64,000 bases of DNA from contig CM020510.1 in assembly GCA_009823395.1 (NCBI GenBank), positions 15,933,773 through 15,997,772 of the forward strand, written 5' to 3'. Source of the stretch: Thamnaconus septentrionalis. Taxonomy: Eukaryota > Chordata > Actinopteri > Tetraodontiformes > Monacanthidae. The stretch's first letter is position 1. Each line of letters starts with the position of its first letter. A program made the position numbers and the translations under genes. Of this stretch, positions 20,708 through 31,252 are shown in pieces. The notes under the pieces are model-generated. The model was not told the DNA's origin. It saw nothing but the letters and a program-made list of their open reading frames with translations, and searched no databases.

Positions 20708-23700
20708 TTACTTTATTATGTTTGCAGACCTTCCCATGACACTTTTCTTCGTATTTTTCTCAGGCCTTATCAATATGATGTAACATTTGGGACAAAAAAT
20801 ACTCAGCAACAGGCCAAATGCTGAGGACAGAATTGCAAATGTTTCGACAGCTACGGTGAACTTTCCAGGAGAGCTGACATAGGCTGGGATGAAGGTTATC
20901 CACACAGCGCAGAATATGAGCATGCTAAACGTAATAAATTTGGCTTCGTTAAAGTTATCAGGCAACTTTCTCGCAAGAAAGGCCAGCACCAGACATAGTG
21001 TTGCAAGGATCCCAATGTAGCCCAGCACTGCGTAAAATGCAACATCTGAACCAGTGTTGCATTCTAAAACTATCTTCTGTTTGCTGTATTTAAAGACCAA
21101 GTTTGGGAAAGGTGGCCTTAAATTCAGCCACAGCGAACATATTATTATCTGCATAGATGTGCAAAAGAAAACTATGATTCTCTGTTGATGGGGACCGAAC
21201 ATTCTGACTGCTTTGTTTCCCGGAAATCTGGCCTTGAAAGCTGTGACAACCACAATAGTTTTGCCCAAGACACAGGAAATGCAAAGTGCAAATGTAATGC
21301 AAAAAGCTGTGTGACGCAGTATGCACGTCCACACTGTGGGTCTGCCAATGAAAGGCAGAGGGCAAAGGAAGCAGAAGACAAGAGAGAAGAGCAGGAAGCA
21401 GCTCAGCTCAGGGTTGCTGGCCTTTACAACAGGAGTTTCTCTGTATCGTTTGAAGGTGATTAGTGTTGCCAGAGACAGGAGGCCCCAGAAGGACACCACT
21501 GTGATAGTTACTCCCATTGGCTCATAATAAGTCAAGAACTCAATTGTTTTTGGGATGCACTCATCCTTCCTCTCACTGGACCAGTATTCTTGTGAACATG
21601 GTGTGCAGTCTGCTGCACCTGTAAGACAAGAATTCACAGCAGGTGTTTGTCTTGATAAAAAAAAATATGAAGATACAACACAGAACACAATATCATTTTT
21701 GACAGTTGTGTTTGGCTAAATATTGCATCAATTTAGACTTTTGGCACCTGTTGAGTTGGCTATAGTTCCATCACCACATGCAATACAATCAAAACAGCAG
21801 GAGGGTTTTCCTTTTATTTGAGCTTTCCTTGTTCCGACAGGACAAACATCAGAGCACACAGATGTGGGAACCTAATGGGAAACATTATACAAGTCAGTTG
21901 GAGAAGCATTTTCAATTTACATCACTTTCACAACACATGTAGGTCAAACTGTCCAGATTCTAATTTGACAACAGATTCAAAATTAACCCTCAACATTACC
22001 ATTTCCCCGGTCCTCCACACAATCTTTTCCTCCTGGATTGTGAGTCGGTACTGACCAGTATCATCAGAGGCAAAATGACCCAGTGTGACATGTTGCACCT
22101 GCCCGTCTATCAGCTGCCAGTTGATAATGTCATAAGAAGCAGGAGGGTCACCATTGACATCAAAAAACACTTTGTCTCCAAACTGATTTATAAAATTTAC
22201 CCCTTGAAGGTACTTTGTGACCTGTCGAGAGAAATATTTTTTTGCAATATTAATATATTAATGTGTTTATATGTATATTGCAGACACTAGAATTGTGCTC
22301 ATTCTTACTTCTTTGGGATGAATTTGTGATATATCTAAGCACGGCTGCACTGGTTGTTCTCCCACTGCTTTGCAGAATATGAGTTGGTGGAGGGCATGTG
22401 CTATGGCATAAACAGCTTTGTAGACATTATAGGAAACTCGGAGCTGAGTCACATTAAAGAACACGTCCTGAAAGTTCACTGCTTCATCACCGCTGCATGT
22501 ATCATTCATTGCGCCTGTGTGATCCTGAGGTCTGCAGCCTACCATTGCCTGCCAGAAATCCCTCACAAATGCTGCCCCTGGATCAGTGTCAGGGCTAATG
22601 TCTGCAAGGAAAGGCTTCAGCTTTGGAATAGCCATCTTCTGCACCACAAAACCGAGGGCTCCACCAAATGCTTGGTACATTTCAGGTGTGGAGGGCCGTG
22701 TTGCTGTTATCCAGCCCTCACTGGCGATCCACTGTATCCCTGTAATATTTTGCTTCACCACTTCCATCATCAAAGGGTAAAAATCAAACTCCGGAACAAA
22801 AGCAAGAATGACTTTGACAGTTGACAGCTTGATCATTTCTACCACTTCCAGGATCTTCTCCATGGGGTACGTAAGTGAAATTGTGCCCACAAAGGCAATG
22901 CAGACCCCAAACTTTTTCACCTCCTTGGTAAAAGCTGCAATTCCATTTCGTCCATAGTCATTGTCAGACTGTATTGCACCGATCCACTGCCAACCAAAGT
23001 GTTTGACCAGTGCTGCCAAAGCTTTTGTCTGAAAGTAGTCACTGGGAATTGTCCTAAAAAAGGTTGGATATTTAGCTCTGTCACTCAGGCAAGCACAAGT
23101 TGAGAAGTAACTCACCTACAGGGGAAAAGAAAAACCTAATTAGTCAAACACAAAAGTGACAGAACATCAATGAAGTAAAACATCCCATTAATCACTTACA
23201 ATAGGAACTTGAAATGGGCCAAGAATTCCAGCCACAGCAGCAGACCGAGATGAGCCTGATGCTGCAATGAGGACAGATATAGCAGGAGGACAAGGGGAAG
23301 TCAAGTCTGTCTGCTGCGGTAGACTGGTCAGCGTGAGTGCAGCACGGAGCGTGGTTGTGGGAGAAGCACAGGAGTTGAGGATCCTGTAGCCAAGTGATGT
23401 GTTTGGCAGGATGGATGGATCTTTGTTGATTTCATCAATTGCAAATATCATCACTTGGGTCCATCGATAAGCTCGCAGGTCAAAACTAAGAAAAAACGTT
23501 TTCAAATTTACACAGCCACAGCAGTAAATATATTCCTCTGTGAATGGTGTCAATACATCTTGCATATTCATGTTATCAACATAAGGTTTCATACATGACA
23601 AAACTTACCCTGTGCACATAACTCCTGCTGGCTTGCTCTCAAATGCAAAAGTGGTGATTATTTCTTTGTTGAAGACAGGGAAAATTCCTCCAATCATTAT

Positions 23701-23817
23701 GTCTCCCTGTCTGAACAAACTGGGCATGTCAAACCTGCCGAGCACCTCACAACCACAAACTGTGTTCTGACAGAGAGCAAACACCATAAAGGCAACAACA
23801 GTGTGCAGTCCTAGCAT
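20708..23817 (-). CDS. V2R/OlfC family C GPCR, gene 6 (in frame, one codon short, predicted 852 aa)
   Basis: Exons 23609-23817, 23200-23485, 22309-23115, 22000-22221, 21748-21871 and 20708-21618. Exon 6 is 911 nt against 914 in its sisters. At 21477-21492 three short runs (GGG, CCCCC, GGG) are each one base shorter than in gene 5, so the first helix reads [13 protein letters not shown] instead of [14 protein letters not shown]. The three losses cancel and the frame resumes. That pattern looks more like homopolymer read errors than three independent mutations, although a functional protein is still possible. ASEGWIT and the other ectodomain features match gene 5. Confidence 0.9.
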
Positions 23818-23858
23818 GTTTGCTGAGCACTTTCTTAAAGATGCAAGAAGAGAGAGGT

Positions 23859-23866
23859 CTTATAAG
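23859..23866 (-). promoter_or_regulatory. TATA-like box of gene 6
   Basis: CTTATAAG, same offset as in genes 4 and 5. Confidence 0.5.
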
Positions 23867-23949
23867 AACTGAGCAAGGAGCAGGGTGATGATGTGTTGTT
23901 TTAACTTGATGTCCCACAGGACAGGGCGATCGAAAACTGATAGAGCTAA

Positions 23950-26272
23950 AGCAGCTCTAGGTATCCTGGACTCATTACTACTCCCTGCTGGTTGTGAACC
24001 GCAAATACTCTTTGCCGGTGTCGTAAAGAGGAAAAATACCAATCCTTCACGTGGGTTTGTTGACATTGCCGGCATACTGAAGAATCGCTTGAAAATATGT
24101 CCACCGACAAGGTAAAGTAACATTCGTTACATGTTTTTTTGTTTTAAATATTGTTATATTGTTCCTTTGAACGTGAGAGACAACTACAATTACACAAACA
24201 AGGATAGTGTATTGCTTAGACAGGCGGCAGTGTTTTGCGCTTGGTTTGCATCATGTGGTGTTTAAAGGGCACCTATGATGCTTTTCCACTTTTCTGAGCT
24301 CTAAATACTGTTATTATGTTGAACCTTATCGTCAAACGTTCCGAAATCGTCAAATAATAAGGTTCATGTGTATGGACGTGAGCCCTGCAAGTTGTTGGGC
24401 ATGGTTCTAAATGCTCTGTTCACTGAGTTTTTTTTTTTAACAGTGGGAACGCATTGACGTGAATGTGTTCCGGATCTCCTTTCATGGCCAAGCTCAGGCA
24501 CACTCTCAGACTGGTTCCGCCCTACCCCGCTCTGCCCCGGAAGTCATGTCGCAGTGCGCTGCTCCAAGAAAAATTTTTTTGGTGTCAGGGAAATTGAAAA
24601 AAATAAAAAATAAATAAAATACTGAGCAACTGCCTAGCGACTACCGAAGCACCAAGGACCACAACCGTCGGAGTGTAACGAACAGAGAAAATGTTGGAGG
24701 CTTGTTCTGCCTAATGCGGATGCGATGGAACACCGGTCCGGTTGGCAACGGGAGGGAGATGGGCTCGACTCGGCCGGTGGACGACGAGAGAATAGTCAGC
24801 CACGGCAATATTTGAAAACATGGATGAGGACTGTGAGTGTATTGTGACCTCAAGCAACATTAGTTTTAAGACTACTTGCAACGTACAACCGCTGAATCGT
24901 GTTGATGAACTGTTAGCCACCACCGCTAACTCCGTGCTCTGCTTGTTATGTGTGTTGTGTTCGCTGGCAGCGAAACTGAAGAGGCAGCGACTCGCAAGTT
25001 TCGCTCCTTATAGCGATTTTCACGCTGCCAGCATGTTAACATCGGTTGTATAGAGCTCTTCCTGCTTTGTGTGGACTTAAGTTTTGCAGATATTCTTGTC
25101 TAATAATAAACGACTCTATGACTGAAGTGATCGTTTCAGCGTACATATTTTCTCTGCTAGGACAGTGTTTTGATACAAGTCAACAGTATGAAACAAAATC
25201 ATTCTAAGTCCTATTAAAATGTCTCGCAAAAATACAAAACAAAAACACGGTCAGTACAAAAAGTAAAATATATTTCCGGGGACACGGAAGGCACAAAAAA
25301 CGTCCAGGGACCTTCGGGCCGCCTTGCGGCCGTAACTCAGCCCACACTGGGTCCGTACGAAGCTGGACTAGCCGGTAAACAGCTACTAAAGGGTGAAACC
25401 TTCACGACGGGAAGTGTTTAAATTGTGCCGGTTTTGTAAAATGTTTGCCGTTTACTCTCAACTCCCGCACCGGCACACTGAGGAAGTGAGGCTCAGCAGC
25501 GACCAATCACAGCGGAGTGGGCTGGGCGGGAGGTGTCCACGGAGGAGGCCGAGGGTGGAGTGAAGTAAAACGGACCGTTTTCGCGGGATGCAGGAAATAT
25601 GAGGAAACAAGCAGCGAGATACACAGATCTACAAAGCTTTTAGTGCGGGTAACCGTGTGTTGCTACTGTGGAGGAGCCAGAAATCAAATACAAAGTCCCG
25701 AAAATTAGTATAATAGGTCACCTTTAATGGTTATAATATTACAACAGGTTATCAACCCGTGTAGCTGCAATGCCTACAACAACTGTTCAGACAACGCAAC
25801 GTCGCATTGATTGGGTGGAAATGGCAAAGTGACGAAGTAAACACGCTGCAGCGCTAGTTTATTGATGTGGGAAAATACAAATAGTCGCCTAGCTGGAGCA
25901 CTCGTACGTGTTCAGGAAAAACACCAATATGAAATGCAAAACAGACATTGACAATAACGTTGTAGCAAACGTTCAACAATTTTATTACTTCGTCTTTCAT
26001 CGAGGTTACTTATTGTGCTCCATTCCGTCATTTTACAATCTTATGTATTTGTAATAGTATGTAAGACTGCCTCTAAATAAACGTGTGACGTTGCCGTAAA
26101 GTGGTTCGTCCAGAGTGTCGGGTCGCTCTTGAAAGTTACGCAGTGAAGTTACAGCCGGCACAACCCCCCTATCGCTGCCGAGGCGGCACCATTGATCCTA
26201 TTAATGGTTTATCTACCGCTTTACTGAGTTTGGAATCATAATTTTATCGTTGAAAAGTTACCTAGAGCTGCT
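23950..26272. mobile_element. TTAA-flanked TIR element (outer), interrupted by a second element
   Basis: Perfect inverted ends: left AGCAGCTCTAGGTA, right TACCTAGAGCTGCT. Right flank is TTAA (26273-26276); left flank is CTAA (23946-23949), one base off. The empty site is visible in sister spacers as gagTTAAcac. Removing the inner element leaves about 0.86 kb. No transposase frame is seen, so it is non-autonomous. A TTAA target fits piggyBac- or Kolobok-type elements; I cannot choose. Confidence 0.8.
24266..25723. mobile_element. TTAA-flanked TIR element nested in the outer one
   Basis: Left end AGGGCACCTATGAT and reversed right end AGGTGACCTATTAT are imperfect inverted repeats. TTAA abuts both ends (24262-24265 and 25724-25727). 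About 1.46 kb, GC-richer than its surroundings, with no convincing long protein. Its insertion postdates the outer element. Confidence 0.72.
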
Positions 26273-26960
26273 TTAACACTACATTGGCAAACATATAGTG
26301 AACCTCTGTCTGTCTTCCTCTCCCCACCCCTCTCTCTCTCACTATCTCTCTCACACACACATACACACACATTTGTGAAACCATCTTTGCAACATTAACA
26401 TTTTTATTTTTTCTTCTCTGGGACAGCTCAAGATTCAAGATTTTTATTTGTCACATGCACACAAATAATGGGCAATGAAGTGCAGAAAACTGACCAAAAG
26501 GCTGGGCTCTGAAAAGCAAGTCAAAAATATCCAATTTAAAAACCTAAACCCTTGCACTAATCACATTCATACCTTGACGGCCTTCAGCCTACAAACATTC
26601 AAATAATTGATGGCAATGAATTAGGTAACTGTCCTCATTACTCTAAGATGTCCTCTGTTGGTTTTGTGAGGACAAATACTGCTCCAGGATCAGTGTAAGA
26701 GCTAATGTCTGAAAGGAAAGGCGACAGCTATGCAACAGTTATCTTCTGCATCACAAAACTGACAGCTTCAACAAATGCTGGGCAGACTTTAGGTGTGGAG
26801 GTTTACGTTGCTGTTCCAGGCCTCCCCCTCAGAAACAAAACCAAGAGCGATTTTGACAGTTGACTGATCATTTGTACCAGTTTGAAAATCTTTTCCACAA
26901 ATTGGTTTCTTGTAAAAAAGAATAGATAAAAACATATTAAACTGAAACTCACAAACTTAA
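26273..26960. repeat. Spacer of the tandem unit, third (diverged) copy
   Basis: Resumes the unit spacer after the transposon insertion: CT/CA tracts at 26310-26372, then AT-rich sequence and fossil exon 3 copy 3. Confidence 0.75.
26655..26915 (-). pseudogene. Fossil exon 3, copy 3 (3' of gene 7)
   Basis: Diverged copy of the same exon 3 fragment with the same internal deletion (plus-strand join after GGCCTCCCCCTCAGAAAC). Confidence 0.7.
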
Positions 26961-26969
26961 ATAAAGGAG

Positions 26970-29900
26970 TTACTTTATTATGTTTGCAGACTTTCCCATG
27001 ACACTTTTCTTGGTATTTTTCTCAGGTCTTATCAATATGATGTAACATTTGGGACAAAAAATACTCAGCAACAGGCCAAATGCTGAGGACAGAATTGCAA
27101 ATGTTTCGACAGCTACGGTGAACTTTCCAGGAGAGCTAACATAGGCTGGGATGAAGGTTATCCACACAGCGCAGAATATGAGCATGCTAAACGTAATAAA
27201 TTTGGCTTCGTTAAAGTTATCAGGCAACTTTCTCGCAAGAAAGGCCAGCACCAGACATAGTGTTGCAAGGATCCCAATGTAGCCCAGCACTGCGTAAAAT
27301 GCAACATCTGAACCAGTGTTGCATTCTAAAACTATCTTCTGTTTGCTGTATTTAAAGACCAAGTTTGGGAAAGGTGGCCTCAACTTCAGCCACAGCGAAC
27401 ATATTATTATCTGCATAGATGTGCACAAGAAAACTATGATTCTCTGTTGAAGGGGACCGAACATTCTGACTGCTTTGTTTCCCGGAAATCTGGCCTTGAA
27501 AGCTGCGACAACCACAATAGTTTTACCCAAGACACAGGAAATGCAAAGTGCAAATGTAATGCCAAAAGCTGTGTGACGCAGTATGCACGTCCACACTGTG
27601 GGTCTGCCAATGAAAGGCAGAGGGCAAAGGAAGCAGAAGACAAGAGAGAAGAGCAGGAAGCAGCTCAGCTCAGGGTTGCTGGCCTTTACAACAGGAGTTT
27701 CTCTGTATCGTTTGAAGGTGATTAGTGTTGCCAGAGACAGGGAGGCCCCCAGAAGGGACACCACTGTGATAGTTACTCCCATTGGCTCATAATAAGTCAA
27801 AAACTCAATTGTTTTTGGGATGCACTCATCCTTCCTCTCACTGGACCAGTATTCTTGTGAACATGGTGTGCAGTCTGCTGCACCTGTAAGACAAGAATTC
27901 ACACCAGGTGTTTGTCTTGATAAAAAAAATATGAAGATACAACACAGAACACAAGTTGTGTTTTGTTATATATTGCATCAATTTACACTTTGGGCACCTG
28001 TTGAGTTGGCTATAGTTCCATCACCACATGCAATACAATCAAAACAGCAGGAGGGTTTTCCTTTTATTTGAGCTTTCCTTGTTCCGACAGGACAAACATC
28101 AGAGCACACAGATGTGGGAACCTGGTGGGAAACATTATACAAGTCAGTTGGAGAAGCATTTTCAATTTACATCACTTTCACAACACATGTAGGTCAAACC
28201 ATCCAGATTCTAATTTGACAGCAGATTCAAAATTAACCCTCAACATTACCATTTCCCCGGTCCTCCACACAATCTTTTCCTCCTGGATTGTGAGTCGGTA
28301 CTGACCAGCATCATCAGAGGCAAAATGACCCAGTGTGACATGTTGCACCTGCCCGTCTATCAGCTGCCAGTTGATAATGTCATAAGAAGCAGGAGGGTCA
28401 CCATTGACATCAAAAAACACTTTGTCTCCAAACTGATTTGTAAAATTTACCCCTTGAAGGTACTTTGTGACCTGTCGAGAGAAACATTTTTTGCAATATT
28501 AATATATTAATGTGCTCATATGTATATTGCAGACAATAGAAATATGCTAATTCTTACTTCTTTGGGATGAATTTGTGATATATCTAAGCACGGCTGCACT
28601 GGTTGTTCTCCCACTGCTTTGCAGAATATGAGTTGGTGGAGGGCATGTGCTATGGCATAAACAGCTTTGTAGACATTATAGGAAACTCGGAGCTGAGTCA
28701 CATTAAAGAACACGTCCTGAAAATTCACTGCTTCTTCACCGCTGCATGTTTCGTTCATTGTGCCTCGGTGATCCTGAGGTTTGCAGCCTACCATTGCCTG
28801 CCAGAAATCCCTCACAAATGCTGCCCCTGGATCAGTGTCAGGGCTCATGTCTGAAAGGAAAGGCTTCAGCTTTGGAATAGCCATCTTCTGCACCACAAAA
28901 CCGAGGGCTCCACCAAATGCTTGATACATTTCAGGTGTGGAGAGCTGCGTTGCTGTTATCCAGGCCTCACTGGCGATCCACTGTATCCCCGTAATATTTT
29001 GCTTCACCACTTCCATCATCAAAGGGTAAAAATCAAAGTCCTGAACAAAAGCAAGAATGACTTTGACAGTTGACAGCTTGATCATTTCTACCACTTCCAG
29101 GATCTTCTCCATGGGGTACGTAAGTGAAATTGTGCCCACAAAGGCAATGCAGACCCCAAACTTTTTCACCTCCTTGGTAAAAGCTGCAATTCCATTTCGT
29201 CCATAGTCATTGTCAGACTGTATGGCACCGATCCACTGCCAACCAAAGTGTTTGGCCAATGCTGCCAAAGCTTTTGCCTGATGATAGTCACTGGGAATTG
29301 TCCTAAAAAAGGTTGGATATTTAGCTCTGTCACTCAGGCAAGCACAAGTTGAGAAGTAACTCACCTACAGGGGAAAAGAAAAACCTAATTAGTAAAATAC
29401 AAAAGTGTGACAGAACATCAATGAAGTAAAACATCCCATTTATTACTTACAATTGGAACTTGAAATGGGCCAAGAATTCCAGCCACAGCAGCAGACCGAG
29501 ATGAGCCTGATGCTGCAATGAGGGCAGATATAGCAGGAGGACAAGGGGAAGTCAAGTCTGTCTGCTGCGGTCGACTGGCCAGCGTGAGTGCAGCACGGAG
29601 CGTGGTTGTGGGAGATGCACAGGAGTTGAGGATCCTGTAGCCAAGTGATGTGTTTGGCAGGATGGATGGATCTTTGTTGATTTCATCAATTGCAAATATC
29701 ATCACTTGGGTCCATCGATAAGCTCGCAGGTTAAAACTAAAAAAAACGTTTTCAAATTTACACTTCCACTGTACAAAGTATATTCATCTGTGAATTGTGT
29801 CTATACATCTTGCATATTCTTGTTCTCAACATAAGGTTACATACATGGCAAAAGACAAAACTTACCCTGTGCACATAACTCCTGCTGGCTTGCTCTCAAA

Positions 29901-30074
29901 TGCAAAAGTGGTGATTATTTCTTTGTTGAAGACTGGGAAAATTCCTCCAATCATTATGTCTCCCTGTCTGAACAAACTGGGCATGTCAAACCTACCGAGC
30001 ACCTCACAACCACAAACTGTATTCTGACAGAGAGCAAACACCATAAAGGCAACGGCAGTGTGCAGTCCTAGCAT
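26970..30074 (-). CDS. V2R/OlfC family C GPCR, gene 7 (complete, predicted 853 aa)
   Basis: Exons 29866-30074, 29451-29736, 28558-29364, 28250-28471, 27998-28121 and 26970-27883, all GT-AG and open, total 2562 nt. Member of the gene 4-9 group. Its exon 3 is the most distinct of the close set: [11 protein letters not shown] in place of [23 protein letters not shown] in place of [12 protein letters not shown], and [18 protein letters not shown] near the hinge side. The seven-helix exon is almost the same as gene 8 and keeps LGKT and the [13 protein letters not shown] tail. The 5' flank follows the common unit. No lesion seen. Confidence 0.94.
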
Positions 30075-30115
30075 GTTTGCTGAGCACTTTCTTAAAGATG
30101 CAAGAAGAGAGAGGT

Positions 30116-30123
30116 CTTATAAG
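30116..30123 (-). promoter_or_regulatory. TATA-like box of gene 7
   Basis: CTTATAAG, same offset as in its sisters. Confidence 0.5.
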
Positions 30124-30242
30124 AACTGAGCAAGGAGCAGGATGATGATGTGTTGTTTTAACTTGATGTCCCACAGGACAGGGCGATCGAAAACTGATAG
30201 AGTTAACACTACATTGGCAAACATACAGTGAAGCTCTCCCTT

Positions 30243-30278
<36 letters not shown>

Positions 30279-30334
30279 ACTTGTGAAACCATCTTTGTAA
30301 CATTAACTTTTTTATTTTTTTATTCTCTGGGACA

Positions 30335-30716
30335 CCGACACGGTGGCGCAGTGTTTAGCGCTGCCGCCTCACAGCAAGAAGGTTGTGGGTTCGATTCCGG
30401 GGCCCGGGCCTGGGACCTTTCTGTGTGGAGTTTGCATGTTCTCCCCGTGTCTGCGTGGGTTCTCTCCGGGTTCTCCGGCTTCCTCCCACACTCCAAAAAC
30501 ATGCATGTGAGGTCAATTGAACACAGTAAATTGTCCGTAGGTGTGCATGTGAGTGTGAATGGTTGTTTGTTCCTATGTGGCCCTGCGATGAACTGGCGAC
30601 TTGTCCAGGGTGTCACCCTGCCTTCGCCCTAAGACAGCTGGGATAGGCTCCAGCAGACCCCCGTGACCCTGAATTGGAATAAGCGGGCATAGAAGATGAA
30701 TGAATGAATGAATGAA
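30335..30716 (+). mobile_element. tRNA-headed SINE with 11-bp target duplication
   Basis: The head contains Pol III-like A box (GGTGGCGCAGTG) and B box (GGTTCGATTCC) sequences. The body carries the CATGTTCTCCCCGTGT and CCAAAAACATGCATGTGAGG blocks common in fish repeats, and the tail is (TGAA)n. TCTCTGGGACA is duplicated exactly at 30324-30334 and 30717-30727. The copy interrupts the tandem-unit spacer between genes 7 and 8; the 6-7 spacer shows the empty site. Young insertion. Confidence 0.85.
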
Positions 30717-30929
30717 TCTCTGGGACAGCTTAATAATCAATCACAAATAATGGGCAATGAAATGCAAAAAACTGACCACAAGGCTGTGCTCTGAAAAGCA
30801 AGTCGACAAATCAAATTTAAATACCCAAACCCTTGTCCTAATCTCAGTCATATCTTGACGGCCTTCAGCCTCAAAACATTCAAATAATTGATGGCAATAA
30901 GTTAACTGTCTTCATTTCTCTAAAATGTC

Positions 30930-31200
30930 CTGTGGTGGTTTTGTGAGGACAAATACTGCCCCTGGATCAGTGTAAGAGTTATGTCTGCAAGGAAAGGCTA
31001 CAGCTTTGCAATATCTATCTTCTTCATCAAGAAACTGAGAGTTCCAACAAATGCTGGGTAGATTTCAGGTGTGGCGATTAGGGTCACTGTTCCAGGCCTC
31101 CCCCTTAGAAACAAGAGCAAGAATGACTTTGACAGTTAACTTTTTGATCATTTGTACTAGTTTGAAAATCTGCTCCACAAATTGGTTCATTGTGAAATAG
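30930..31200 (-). pseudogene. Fossil exon 3, copy 4 (3' of gene 8)
   Basis: Same exon 3 fragment and internal deletion as copies 1-3, with further drift. It ends about 50 bases beyond the gene 8 stop. Confidence 0.7.
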
Positions 31201-31252
31201 AAGAGATAAAAAAACAAAACAAAATTCAAACTTAGAAACTTAAATGAAGGAG

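Noticed and set aside
24820..25053. 77-codon frame inside the nested transposon, considered as transposase
   Set aside because: Too short, no recognisable catalytic motif; the element appears non-autonomous.
30335..30420. tRNA gene suggested by A and B box sequences
   Set aside because: Part of a SINE head with a long non-tRNA body, repeat tail and target duplication.
30228..30632. 134-codon plus-strand and 98-codon minus-strand frames
   Set aside because: They span a CA repeat and a SINE; no protein features.
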